Shown: piece after piece, positions 1 through 7,008 of the stretch
Layout of the letters: the number at the start of each line of letters is the position of its first letter
How positions within the stretch are numbered: position 1 is the stretch's first letter
Source: DATLNM01 sp035536775
Lineage (GTDB): Bacteria > Actinomycetota > CADDZG01 > WHSQ01
DNA: 24,684 nt
Direction: 5' to 3'
Assembly: GCA_035536775.1 (NCBI GenBank)
Contig: DATLNM010000038.1
Location: 1-24,684, forward strand
Position numbers and translations under genes: made by a program
Notes under the pieces: model-generated
Seen by the model: only the letters and a program-made list of their open reading frames with translations
Databases searched by the model: none
Told to the model about the DNA's origin: nothing

Positions 1-543
1 TGGGAGCAGGACATCAAGCCCGGCGCGGTCGGTTACCTCGGCAGCACCGCAGGCGTGACGCCCGACGGCGAGTTCATCGTGCTGGCGCGCTTCGAGAACG
101 AAGAGGCGGCCAAGAAGAACAGCGATCGTCCCGAGCAGGGCAAGTGGTGGGAAGAGACCTCGCAGTACCTCGAGGATCCGCTGTTCCACGACTGCACGCT
201 CGTCGACGTCCAGCAGGGCGGCGGCTCGGACGATGCCGGCTTCGTGCAGGTCATCCAGGGCAAGACGACCGACGTCGAGAAGGCGCGTGCGCTCGACAAG
301 GGATCTGAGGACAAGTTGAAGGAGATGCGTCCCGACGTCATCGGAAGCGTCGTCGCGTGGCACCCCGACAACGGGCGCTACACGAACGCGATCTTCTTCA
401 AGTCCGAGGCCGAGGCGCGCGTCAAAGAGAAGGAGATGGAGTCCTCGCCGGACTTCGAGAAGTTCATGGCGGAGTGGCAGGCGATCTCCGACGGCGAGCC
501 CAAGTTCCTCGACCTCCCGGAGCCCTGGTACTCCAGCAAGTAG
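1..543 (+). CDS. ABM-like (dimeric alpha/beta barrel) protein, 5' truncated
   Basis: The frame is open from base 1 and runs to a TAG at 541-543, so the true start lies upstream of the window; a GTG at 55 is in frame but coding clearly precedes it. About 180 residues are visible. The pattern looks like two tandem antibiotic-biosynthesis-monooxygenase-like ferredoxin folds: the first ends near the WWEETSQYLEDP segment, and the second runs from GFVQVIQGK through NAIFFKSEAEAR to FEKFMAEWQ. Proteins of this fold act as small cytosolic oxygenases, heme or small-molecule binders, or have no known activity. No catalytic residue can be assigned and no signal peptide is visible. A hairpin terminator follows directly. 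The fold assignment is by pattern recognition; the function is unknown. Confidence 0.8.
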   Translation, partial: WEQDIKPGAVGYLGSTAGVTPDGEFIVLARFENEEAAKKNSDRPEQGKWWEETSQYLEDPLFHDCTLVDVQQGGGSDDAGFVQVIQGKTTDVEKARALDKGSEDKLKEMRPDVIGSVVAWHPDNGRYTNAIFFKSEAEARVKEKEMESSPDFEKFMAEWQAISDGEPKFLDLPEPWYSSK

Positions 544-565
544 TCGTCGTTAGAACTTGTCGATT

Positions 566-585
566 GGGGCCCCGAAAGGGGCTCT
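566..585 (+). terminator. Hairpin terminator after the ABM-like gene
   Basis: A GCCCC-GAAA-GGGGC hairpin with a stable GNRA-type tetraloop, extended by G-U and G-C pairs, begins about 22 bases after the stop codon. It is followed by TCTAATCATTTG, a weak T tract. It fits a rho-independent terminator of a high-GC genome. Confidence 0.6.
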
Positions 586-644
586 AATCATTTGTGGCGC
601 GGTTCACAGTCGCCGTCTAGGTCTCTTGCATGGAGCGGCGGCAG

Positions 645-1604
645 CTAGGGCAGGGGTTGCCAGTCTGGTGAGAAGCCCTCGGGTGTTCCCTGGATGCGTC
701 GTTCTCGGCCACCCTCGGGAGGGATCGTGGCCAGGGTCTCGCCGTTGAAGTAGACGATCAGCGACCCATCGGGTGACCAGGCCGGATAGAGCGCCTCGAA
801 ACCGATCCCGTCCACCTTGGTGAGGTTGCTGCCGTCGGCGTCCATCACGTAGAGCAACGAGAGTCCGTCGCCCTTGTTGACCGCGAACGTGATCTGCTCA
901 CCCGTCGGCGACCACGACATGCCGTTGATCCCGCCATAGGTATCGGTGCATCCGGAATCGCACCTGGTGATGTCGTCGGTGAGCCGCACCAGGTTGTTGC
1001 CCCTTGTGTTCATCATCCAGATGTCGTCGGTGCCGCCCCTGTCGCTGATGAAGGCTATGCGGCGGGCGGTCGGCGACCATCGGGGCGACGTGTCGCGCGC
1101 CGAGCCCGAAGTGAGCTGCTTCACCCCGGTCCCGTCGGCCTCGATGACGTAGATGTCCTCTGGGGTGCGCCTGGTGACCCGGCTGAAGATGACCTTGCGG
1201 CCGCTCGGGGACCATCCGCCGAGGGAGTGACCTCCCCTCATGTCGCTGAGCTGACGCCGGCCGCGACCGTCGCTGCGCGCGAGCCACAGCTCCGTCGTGA
1301 AGGTGTCGCCCCCTCGCGCGAACACGAACCGCTTGCCCTGAGGCGACCACACCGACGCTCCCACGCAGTCGGTCAGGTCGAGGAGGAGCTGGTTGTCGCT
1401 CCCGTCGGGGTTGACCGTCATCAGGTTGCAATCTTGGCTGTAGATGATGACCCCGTTCGCGCCGGGATACGCGGCGTCGGACGCGCCCGGCGAGGCCACC
1501 ACTAGCAACACGCCAAGGGCGGAGACGAGGGCGATCAGTCGGCGCGCGGCGCGCGCATGGCGCGATCCGGCTCGGGCGCAGTCCTCAAACTCATCTCGAA
1601 CCAT
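645..1604 (-). CDS. Secreted TolB-like beta-propeller (PD40/WD40-like repeats)
   Basis: The product is about 319 residues. The ATG at 1604 is chosen because GAGGAGGG lies four to five bases upstream; the frame stays open further 5' but without a comparable ribosome site. The N-terminus has a basic region followed by the hydrophobic run LIALVSALGVLLVVA, a signal peptide or anchor ending near ASDAA. The mature part carries five PD40-type repeats with the core WSPxGxxxxF (SVWSPQGK, GGWSPSGR, PRWSPTAR, MSWSPTGE, PAWSPDGS), and the last residues, FSPDWQPLP, close the propeller. TolB-like propellers are exported protein-interaction or ligand-binding modules; there is no Pal/Tol context here. The gene is divergent from a secreted metalloprotease. 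The ligand is unknown. Confidence 0.88.
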   Translation of the reverse strand: MVRDEFEDCARAGSRHARAARRLIALVSALGVLLVVASPGASDAAYPGANGVIIYSQDCNLMTVNPDGSDNQLLLDLTDCVGASVWSPQGKRFVFARGGDTFTTELWLARSDGRGRRQLSDMRGGHSLGGWSPSGRKVIFSRVTRRTPEDIYVIEADGTGVKQLTSGSARDTSPRWSPTARRIAFISDRGGTDDIWMMNTRGNNLVRLTDDITRCDSGCTDTYGGINGMSWSPTGEQITFAVNKGDGLSLLYVMDADGSNLTKVDGIGFEALYPAWSPDGSLIVYFNGETLATIPPEGGRERRIQGTPEGFSPDWQPLP

Positions 1605-1689
1605 CTTGCCCTCCTCGATCGCACAACGCGGGTACATCGTAGGGCGCTCTGACGGTTCCTCCGACCTGGACGTCGCGGGATGACCTACG

Positions 1690-1717
1690 TTGCCGACTCT
1701 GCTCTCTTGCGTACCTT
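1690..1717 (+). promoter_or_regulatory. Candidate sigma-70 type promoter of the metzincin gene
   Basis: TTGCCG (1690-1695) and TACCTT (1712-1717) are separated by 16 bases and sit about 50 bases upstream of the protease start, in the divergent intergenic region. The match is moderate and untested. Confidence 0.3.
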
Positions 1718-1770
1718 GAGAAGATGCGAGATGAGGGGAGCGCTGACAGATGAGACGTGGAGGCAGGCCG

Positions 1771-2598
1771 ATGTCGAGGATCGGTAACAGCATCTTCTTC
1801 CTTGGTCTGCTCGTTGTTTCGGCGCTCGTGTCGGCCGCGGCTCATGACATCTCGACCGCGTCCGCGTCGGTCGCGCCCATCGGCAGTCCGCTCGACGATC
1901 CCGAGCACGACTGCTTCGAGCCCGTTCCGGCATCCGTTTCGGTCACCAACGTCACCGACGGCGGGCAGACCGTTTCGCTCGAGATACTCGTGTTGCTCGA
2001 TGGCATCACGCCGAAGCGCGGTCGCAGCGTGATGAAGACGATGGCCGAGAGCTACACGCCGCTCGCGATCGAGCTCGTGTCGAGTTACCGCAAGGTCTCG
2101 TTCGCGCACGACGGCATCGTCGAGACCACCCCGGGCGCGCCGGTACCGACGGGGGATGCCCCGCGCCTCATGCAGGATGCGAAGGATCTCCTTGGAGGGG
2201 TTCGCCCCGACGGCATCGACGTTGTCCTGATCCTCACCAACAAGGACATCTTCTATGTCGACGGCGAACCGCAGTACGGGTTGGCGGGACAGGCGGATTG
2301 CATCGGCGGCGTGCGTTACGACGACCACGCGTTCGCGGTGAGCGAAGGCGTTTCTTGGTGGGAAGAGACGGCGTCCGATGAGTTCCTCACGGGCAAGATC
2401 GCCGCGCACGAGGTCGGCCACCTGATGGGGGCTCACCACCATTACGGGAACTGTGGGGAGGGAGACCAGCATCCCGAAGGCAGCGACTCCTACTGCACGG
2501 TGATGTTCCCGTCCCTGATCAACTACATGGCCCGCAACTTCAGCACCCTCGAGGGCACCGTCGTCCGGGGTCACGCGGTCGACTTCGCATCCCCCTGA
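1771..2598 (+). CDS. Secreted zinc metalloprotease, metzincin (reprolysin-like)
   Basis: The product is about 275 residues. The ATG at 1771 has GGAGG seven bases upstream; an ATG at 1750 with GAGGGG is the alternative and adds seven residues. A signal peptide is evident (SIFFLGLLVVSALVSAAA). The zinc motif HEVGHLMGAHH fits HExxHxxGxxH, with ligands at about His213, His217 and His223 and catalytic Glu214. A Met-turn candidate (TVMFP, about Met245) follows some 20 residues later, as metzincins require. Cysteines near the site (GNC, SYC) may form disulfides after export. Such enzymes cleave extracellular proteins or peptides; the substrate is unknown. The gene is divergent from the TolB-like propeller and convergent with the ferritin-like gene, with a hairpin between. 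Confidence 0.88.
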   Translation: MSRIGNSIFFLGLLVVSALVSAAAHDISTASASVAPIGSPLDDPEHDCFEPVPASVSVTNVTDGGQTVSLEILVLLDGITPKRGRSVMKTMAESYTPLAIELVSSYRKVSFAHDGIVETTPGAPVPTGDAPRLMQDAKDLLGGVRPDGIDVVLILTNKDIFYVDGEPQYGLAGQADCIGGVRYDDHAFAVSEGVSWWEETASDEFLTGKIAAHEVGHLMGAHHHYGNCGEGDQHPEGSDSYCTVMFPSLINYMARNFSTLEGTVVRGHAVDFASP

Positions 2599-2602
2599 GA
2601 AC

Positions 2603-2618
2603 GCGCCTATCGAGGCGC
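2603..2618. terminator. Bidirectional hairpin between convergent genes
   Basis: A perfect 6-bp inverted repeat, GCGCCT-ATCG-AGGCGC, lies in the 28-base gap between the metzincin stop and the ferritin-like gene stop. There is no long T tract on either strand, so this is a candidate rather than a certain terminator. Confidence 0.5.
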
Positions 2619-2626
2619 ACCCCTGT

Positions 2627-3061
2627 TCAGTCCATCGAGGCGCGGATGAGGTAATCGATCTGGTTCTGCTTGCGCATGATGATGTGCTCGAGGAGATGCT
2701 CCATCGCTTCCGAGCGCCCCTCTTGACCCGTCGGCCGGATGACGTCCTTCAGCGCGTCGACGGTCTCGGTCTCCATCTCCACGATGCGCTTGATGTCACC
2801 CGACGTCAGCGTCAGCGGTTCGAACTCGATCGCATTGGTCGTGGGCGTTCCGCCGAGGGTCGTCACCTTCTCCATCAAGCGGCGGGCGTCTTCGAGGTCC
2901 TCGAGACCGAAGCTCTCGATCTTCGACGCTACGGCCTGGGTAGTTAGACCCGTGTTCGTTGCCGCGGTCCAGGTGAACTGCAGCGCCGACCGAAGCTGAA
3001 GGGGCAGCACCTTGTTGACCAGCTCGATGACCTTTGCGACATCCATCTTGTCGTCACTCAT
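2627..3061 (-). CDS. Ferritin-like four-helix protein, diiron site degenerate
   Basis: The product is about 144 residues. The start at 3061 has AAGGAGG five bases upstream. The sequence follows the bacterioferritin/ferritin-like helical pattern: a first helix VNKVLPLQLRSALQF, a second helix with LEDLEDARRLMEKVTTLGGTPT (like the DEMKHADRL...LGG segment of bacterioferritins), a third helix with EMETETVDALKDVI, and a last helix LLEHIIMRKQNQIDYL. By eye, the usual ExxH of helix 2 becomes DxxD and the ExxH of helix 4 becomes KxxQ, so normal ferroxidase chemistry is doubtful. It may be a structural or protective cytosolic protein rather than an iron store. The fold is fairly sure; the loss of ligands is an inference from an unaided alignment. 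Confidence 0.78.
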   Translation of the reverse strand: MSDDKMDVAKVIELVNKVLPLQLRSALQFTWTAATNTGLTTQAVASKIESFGLEDLEDARRLMEKVTTLGGTPTTNAIEFEPLTLTSGDIKRIVEMETETVDALKDVIRPTGQEGRSEAMEHLLEHIIMRKQNQIDYLIRASMD

Positions 3062-3161
3062 TGACGCCTCCTTGGTGTGGTGGGGGAGCATTCGTATCTA
3101 CCCAGTCTCAAACCCGAGCCGACAGATAGAGCCTCGCGTGAGAGCGAGTGGAGACGCCGAC

Positions 3162-3167
3162 TAAGCT
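3162..3167 (+). promoter_or_regulatory. -10 element of a probable leaderless transcript
   Basis: TAAGCT (TAnnnT) lies exactly six bases before the ATG at 3174, placing the expected transcription start on the start codon. The same geometry recurs at 12628 and 17025. There is no convincing ribosome site in front of this gene. Confidence 0.4.
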
Positions 3168-3173
3168 GATCGC

Positions 3174-3407
3174 ATGGCATACCAGAGCAAACGTCCCACC
3201 AACGACACCACGACGTCGGGGACGCGCGAGGCTTCGATCGAGCAGAAGGACGAGGGCTTCGAGATCGTGCTTCCCTCGGCGCTGGACGACGAGCTGACCT
3301 TCTTCGTCACCGACCCGAAAGCGAAGCTGGACGCGCCGAAGCCGCGCCCGGTCCCCACCGAGCTCTTCGACGATCCGGAGACCGAAAAGACAGATCGAGA
3401 CAGCTAG
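3174..3407 (+). CDS. Small acidic hypothetical protein
   Basis: This is a 77-residue soluble protein with no signal peptide or membrane segment, rich in charged residues and proline (APKPRPVPTELFDD). I do not recognise a family. A short central stretch (EGFEIVLPSALDDELTFFV) is the only part likely to fold. The ATG appears leaderless, with a TAAGCT element six bases upstream. It sits alone between the divergent ferritin-like gene and the methyltransferase. Codon use matches its neighbours, with frequent G/C third positions, which supports it being real. Confidence 0.6.
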   Translation: MAYQSKRPTNDTTTSGTREASIEQKDEGFEIVLPSALDDELTFFVTDPKAKLDAPKPRPVPTELFDDPETEKTDRDS

Positions 3408-3498
3408 ACGGTCACCTCGGCCGAGACTCGAGGGCGGCTAGGCTGCGATCGCGGTTTGGTTCATCCATCGGGCTGTTTCGGATGAAAGTGAGGTGCGC

Positions 3499-4323
3499 AT
3501 GTCCACATCGAGTGCCGACCAGGAGCTGAAGGCCCGTCACGCCGGCATGTGGGCATCGGGTGACTATCCCGCCATGGTGGAGACCTTCCTCACAGGACTC
3601 GGCCCGGTGCTCGTGGACGCTTGCGGCATCGGCCCGGGGATGCGGGTGCTCGACGTCGCTGCCGGCACCGGCAACGCGTCGCTTCCCGCAGCACAGCGCG
3701 GCGCGACCGTCGTCGCGAGTGACTTGACGCCGAGACTCCTCGAAGCGGGCCAGAAGCAAGCCGAAGCGGCGGGGCTCGAGCTCGAGTGGAAAGAGGCCGA
3801 CGCGGAGAACCTGCCCTTCGAAGACGCCGACTTCGACGTCGTGATGTCGTGCATCGGGGCGATGTTCGCTCCGCAGCATCAGAAGGTGGCCGACGAGCTG
3901 GTCCGAGCGTGCAAGCCCGGCGGAAAGATCGGTCTGTTGAGCTGGACGCCCGAAGGTTTCATCGGGGGCCTCTTCCGCGCCATGGGCCCGTACGCAGCGC
4001 CGCCACCTCCCGGCGCGCAACCCCCACCGCTGTGGGGATCGGAAGACCACCTCACCGAGCTTTTCGGTGACCGCCTGGACTTCACGACCTTCGAGCGCAA
4101 GATGAACGTAGTCACCGCGTTCAAGGCCCCTCTCGACTTTGCCGAGCACTTCAAATCGAGCTACGGACCGACGATCGCCACCTACAAGAACGCCGCGAGC
4201 AACGGCAAGGAAGAGGAGCTCGACGCGGCCTTCACGGGGCACTTCCGCGACTCGAACCTCGGCACGGATGACGACGCCAAGTTCGAGATGGAGTACTTGG
4301 TGGCGGTGGGAACCAAAGCCTGA
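3499..4323 (+). CDS. Class I SAM-dependent methyltransferase
   Basis: The product is about 274 residues, cytosolic. The ATG at 3499 is preceded by GAGGTG; a GTG two codons upstream is a weaker option. Motif I is VLDVAAGTGN (about residues 50-59), the acidic residue that binds the SAM ribose is Asp75 in VVASDLTP, the motif II region is DAENLPFEDADFDVV (about 101-115), and CKPGGKIGLLSW (about 138-149) is the post-II strand. This is the UbiE/Methyltransf_11 type of Rossmann methyltransferase. The C-terminal part (EHFKSSYGP and onward) is variable and would set the substrate, which I cannot predict. The DUF3592-like membrane gene starts 22 bases after its stop and is probably co-transcribed. Confidence 0.9.
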   Translation: MSTSSADQELKARHAGMWASGDYPAMVETFLTGLGPVLVDACGIGPGMRVLDVAAGTGNASLPAAQRGATVVASDLTPRLLEAGQKQAEAAGLELEWKEADAENLPFEDADFDVVMSCIGAMFAPQHQKVADELVRACKPGGKIGLLSWTPEGFIGGLFRAMGPYAAPPPPGAQPPPLWGSEDHLTELFGDRLDFTTFERKMNVVTAFKAPLDFAEHFKSSYGPTIATYKNAASNGKEEELDAAFTGHFRDSNLGTDDDAKFEMEYLVAVGTKA

Positions 4324-4345
4324 AAGGCCCCCGGTCGAAGTGTCG

Positions 4346-5290
4346 ATGAGTTCCGAGTCGCCCACGGCCGCGCCCAAGCGCGCCACGCGCAACGCGATCG
4401 TGGTCACCGTTGTGTTGGGGGCGATCGCCCTGTCTCTGTTCGGGTACGCCTTCGTCCAGCGGGGTGCCGGGGCCGCCTTCACCGAACGCGCTGTATCGGT
4501 CGAGGCGGACGTCGTATCGGCTACAGAGACGAGGCACCGGCGTAACCCTGCCTACACGAAGGCCCAGGTAGCGTTCTCGACCCCTGCGAAGGTCGGCCCC
4601 ACGTTCGGCGAAGTGATCGACTGTCCCGAGGACAGGATCCCCCTCGAGGCCGACACCGCGCGGATCCTGTACGACCCCGAAGACGTGACCGACATCCGCG
4701 TCCCGGGCTGTGTCGACAAGGACTTCAAGTTGTTCTTGGCGCTGGGCGGGGTCTTCCTCCTGCTGGACATCATGTTCGTCGTCGGGTTGGCAAAGGGCCG
4801 GCGCCGGTCCGCCGACCTGCAGCAAGTAGCCGCTACGGCCGACCCGAACCGGACCGAACCGATCGTCATCGAGCAGGACCGAGGAGCGACGACGTTCATC
4901 TATGGCTTCATCGCGGTCGTGTGCGCGCTCGCGGCGGTGCGAGGCCACATGGGCGCCGAGACGACGACCGGACAGATAGTCGGCGACGTCATATTCGGAG
5001 GCCTCGCGCTCGGCTCGATCATCTTGATGATCGTGATGCGACGCAATCCCAGCATGGTCAGCGTGGGGCGCGACGTCATCACTTTCTCGCACCGCGGCGC
5101 CAAGAATCCGATCGAGCTCCATCGCACCGGGGATCTCTACGTCGGCGGCACCTTTATCGGAACGACCGGGGCCCGAACGCGCTTCCTCAAGGTCCAGGGC
5201 TCAGACGCGGCGATACCTCTCGAGATATTCGATCAGCAAGAACTCAACCGAGCCTGCGCCGCGATGGGCTGGCGCTTCACGCAGCCGTAG
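4346..5290 (+). CDS. DUF3592-like membrane protein
   Basis: The product is about 314 residues. ATG 4346 is chosen because reading further upstream enters the methyltransferase in another frame; a GTG at 4340 is also possible and the ribosome site is weak. One membrane helix (about residues 18-37, IVVTVVLGAIALSLFGYAFV) precedes an extracytoplasmic domain with the features of DUF3592: strand VEADVVSA, then VAFSTP, then ARILYDPEDVTDIRVP, with a Cys pair (DCPED, PGCVD). A second helix follows (FLALGGVFLLLDIMFVVG), then two more (FIYGFIAVVCALAAV and VIFGGLALGSIILMIV), and a C-terminal PH-like cytoplasmic region. Function unknown. It ends seven bases from the convergent arsC gene. Confidence 0.8.
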   Translation: MSSESPTAAPKRATRNAIVVTVVLGAIALSLFGYAFVQRGAGAAFTERAVSVEADVVSATETRHRRNPAYTKAQVAFSTPAKVGPTFGEVIDCPEDRIPLEADTARILYDPEDVTDIRVPGCVDKDFKLFLALGGVFLLLDIMFVVGLAKGRRRSADLQQVAATADPNRTEPIVIEQDRGATTFIYGFIAVVCALAAVRGHMGAETTTGQIVGDVIFGGLALGSIILMIVMRRNPSMVSVGRDVITFSHRGAKNPIELHRTGDLYVGGTFIGTTGARTRFLKVQGSDAAIPLEIFDQQELNRACAAMGWRFTQP

Positions 5291-5305
5291 CGTTCCTCTA
5301 ACGCT
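5289..5305. terminator. Bidirectional hairpin overlapping two convergent stop codons
   Basis: AGCGTT-CCTCT-AACGCT is a perfect 6-bp stem with a 5-base loop, spanning the TAG of the membrane-protein gene and the TAA-proximal end of the opposing arsC gene. It probably serves both transcripts. Confidence 0.5.
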
Positions 5306-5660
5306 CGAATAGCTCCAGGACCCGGGCGGGCGGGCGGCCGACAACGGCCTTGTCGCCGTGGATGACGATCGGGCGTTCGATGAGGATCGGGTGAGCGACC
5401 ATCGCTTCGAGGAGGGAATCCCGATCTGCCGAGCCGAGGTCCAGCTCGCCGTAAAGAGATTCCTTCTTGCGCACGATCGCACGGGGATCGTCGGTGCCGA
5501 GCTTGGCGAGGATCGCCTCGAGGTCGGCGCGGATGGGGGAGTCCTCCAGGTACTTGACGTAGTTCGCATCGACGCCGCGTTCCTCGAGGATGGCGCGCAC
5601 CGTGCGGCACGTTGAACACCGCGGATTGAAGAAGACCTCTACGCTCTCGTTTTCCGTCAT
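5298..5660 (-). CDS. arsC: Arsenate reductase, glutaredoxin-dependent ArsC family
   Basis: A 120-residue cytosolic protein, normal for the thioredoxin-fold ArsC/Spx family. The N-terminus has FFNPRCSTCRT with Cys15 as the probable redox cysteine and Cys18 as a second thiol. PILIERPIVI (Arg96) and VGRPPARVLELF (Arg109) match the C-terminal family signature, where arginines bind oxyanion. The known reaction is reduction of arsenate to arsenite with glutathione/glutaredoxin, although Spx/YffB-like members do not do this. Its ATG overlaps the TGA of the upstream DM13 gene (ATGA), so translation is probably coupled. No arsR, arsB or acr3 is visible, so an arsenic role is by family only. A 75-bp relic of a second copy lies at 6296-6370. 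Confidence 0.9.
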   Translation of the reverse strand: MTENESVEVFFNPRCSTCRTVRAILEERGVDANYVKYLEDSPIRADLEAILAKLGTDDPRAIVRKKESLYGELDLGSADRDSLLEAMVAHPILIERPIVIHGDKAVVGRPPARVLELFER

Positions 5661-6223
5661 GACTTCGACTCCAGCGGCGCTACACCGAAACCGACGGTGA
5701 AGCGTCGGCACCAGATCACCGCGCTTTGGTAGCGGGATAGGTCAGTGCCGTCTGGGATCGCGTAGTTCTGGTTGCCTCGGTTGCCCTTAAGCGCGCCGAG
5801 ATCGATGAACCGTTCGCCGTAGGCATACCAATCGTCCGATGCCGGGACCTCCGAGAGGTAGACGCGCAGATCGGGGCCGTTCGACGTGTCGAGGTTTTCG
5901 AAGCGAAGGAAAGACCGGTCGCCTACCTGGAGAACCTGGGCGGTTCCAGCCGTCATATGTTCGAGACTCTGAAACGAGCCTTCCGCAACGACCTTGGGCC
6001 CGCCGGGGGCCGGGGCCGTCGTCGCGTCGTCCGTATCGTCGTTCTGGGGCGGGGCGTTGCTATCAGCATCGGACGTCGGGAGGGCCTCGTTCACGGTCTC
6101 TTCGATAATCAGCTTCTGCGGTTGGAACCACACCGCAACGAAGACGATGACAGCGATGAGGACGGCTGCCGTGCCGATGGCCGCGCCTCGGTGAGCCCGG
6201 ATGATCTCTCGAAGTCTGGTCAC
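5657..6223 (-). CDS. Membrane-anchored DM13-domain protein
   Basis: From the GTG at 6223 the product is 188 residues: a short basic N-terminus, one membrane helix (about residues 14-33), a low-complexity Asp/Thr/Pro linker (about 45-75), and an extracytoplasmic DM13 domain (about 80-185). The domain shows GSFQSLEHMTAGTAQVL, RFENLDTSNGPDLRVYLS and the diagnostic WCRRFTVGFGVAPL with Cys172. DM13 domains are proposed to be redox or electron-transfer modules, sometimes cytochrome-like. The start is uncertain: there is no good ribosome site at 6223, and the frame stays open upstream through an arsC fragment and beyond, but with no better start. The stop overlaps the arsC start, indicating an operon. 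Confidence 0.82.
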   Translation of the reverse strand: MTRLREIIRAHRGAAIGTAAVLIAVIVFVAVWFQPQKLIIEETVNEALPTSDADSNAPPQNDDTDDATTAPAPGGPKVVAEGSFQSLEHMTAGTAQVLQVGDRSFLRFENLDTSNGPDLRVYLSEVPASDDWYAYGERFIDLGALKGNRGNQNYAIPDGTDLSRYQSAVIWCRRFTVGFGVAPLESKS

Positions 6224-6295
6224 GGCGTCGGCTCGGGCCGTCGCGCGATCGGTGGTGTCGGATGCAGAACCATCAGAGTCATTCTGACCGAAGTC

Positions 6296-6370
6296 GAGAT
6301 ACCGGACGTAGTTCGCCTCGACGACGCGTTCCTCGAGGATGCCGCGTACGGTGCGGCACGTCGAGCAACG
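6296..6370 (-). pseudogene. 75-bp relic of a second arsC gene, in frame with the DM13 gene
   Basis: This block encodes RCSTCRTVRGILEER and then NYVRYL, matching codons 14-38 of the intact arsC at 5547-5621. I count 12 differences in 75 bases (84% identity), eight of them in third codon positions, and no indel. It holds the redox CxxC but nothing of the rest of ArsC; flanks on both sides are unrelated. It lies in the DM13 reading frame. Either it is a remnant of a once complete paralog, or it is translated as an N-terminal extension of the DM13 protein. The rest of 6224-6524 shows only this relic and the divergent upstream regions of the DM13 and hendecad-repeat genes. Confidence 0.75.
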
Positions 6371-6524
6371 TATACCGCACCGGCGTCGATCCTCGATGGG
6401 TTCACCGACTCCACGTTTCCATAACAACGCGCGCGGGTAGGCACTCCTTCGGTTCAGAAGCGAGCTGTCGCTCTGAGCCTTTTCTTTTCGGGCCCTAGCG
6501 GGCATTTCAAGAGGGGGAGGCCAC

Positions 6525-6812
6525 ATGGCTGAAGGAAACGGTTCGACGACTACTACCACCGAGGAGCTCCACGAGCAGATCCTCGAGCTTCGCAAGGACC
6601 ACGAGGTTGCCATCGCGAGCCAGTCGGGTGCTCAGGCAACGCAAGCAGCAACGATGGCTGGGGCCGACGCAACCCAAGCTGCGATGCAAGCAGGACAGGC
6701 ATCCACGTTCGCGGCGACGCATGCCGGCACGTGGTCCACGATGGCCGCCAGCTGGGTCGCGTTCGTCGTCGGCATCTTCATGGGTCTCGCGATATCTGCA
6801 ACCCGCCGTTAG
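6525..6812 (+). CDS. Small membrane protein with four 11-residue (hendecad) repeats
   Basis: A 95-residue protein with a strong ribosome site (GGGGGAGG four bases before ATG). Residues 1-13 are a Ser/Thr-rich tail, 14-34 a charged helix (EELHEQILELRKDHEVAIA), and 35-78 consist of four tandem 11-residue units of the form GxxxTxAAxxx: GAQATQAATMA, GADATQAAMQA, GQASTFAATHA and GTWSTMAASWV. The last unit runs straight into a C-terminal membrane helix (about 74-92, ASWVAFVVGIFMGLAI) ending in TRR. Hendecad periodicity favours a right-handed coiled coil, so an oligomeric stalk on a tail anchor is a reasonable guess. No function is known to me. A strong terminator follows, so it is a stand-alone gene, divergent from DM13-arsC. 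Confidence 0.82.
   Translation: MAEGNGSTTTTTEELHEQILELRKDHEVAIASQSGAQATQAATMAGADATQAAMQAGQASTFAATHAGTWSTMAASWVAFVVGIFMGLAISATRR
6627..6758 (+). repeat. Four in-frame 33-bp units encoding the hendecad repeats
   Basis: Four 33-base units encode the pattern Gly-x-x-x-Thr-x-Ala-Ala-x-x-x. The DNA copies have diverged while the protein pattern persists, which suggests selection on the period. Confidence 0.7.
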
Positions 6813-6833
6813 CTCCGTCGCATCTCGATAGAG

Positions 6834-6854
6834 GGGCCCCTCGGGGCCCTTCTT
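6834..6854 (+). terminator. Strong hairpin terminator
   Basis: GGGCCC-CTCG-GGGCCC forms a six-pair all-GC stem followed by TTCTT, 22 bases after the stop of the hendecad-repeat gene. Confidence 0.7.
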
Positions 6855-7008
6855 CGCGCTCGGGGGAGGTCTTAGGTGAGCACGCCGAGCTAGACGGGCC
6901 CCGGCGCCTCACCTCCTAGGCCGCGTACCGTCGCGGCGTGCTACCCGGCCGGAAGTCGGAGAGAATCGGGCCACGCCGGTGGTGACCGGTCTCGACGAAG
7001 GAGTCGGT

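Noticed and set aside
1605..2574. Long minus-strand frame opposite the metzincin and the N-terminal extension of the TolB-like frame
   Set aside because: The plus strand encodes an intact HExxHxxGxxH protease, and GAGGAGG at 1604 gives the TolB-like start.
3412..5122. Long minus-strand frames opposite the methyltransferase and DUF3592-like genes
   Set aside because: No recognisable motifs, and the opposite strand encodes complete known folds.
6224..6613. Extending the DM13 protein to an N-terminus at 6613
   Set aside because: That region runs into the start of the divergent hendecad-repeat gene and offers no ribosome site; only the arsC relic within it looks coding.
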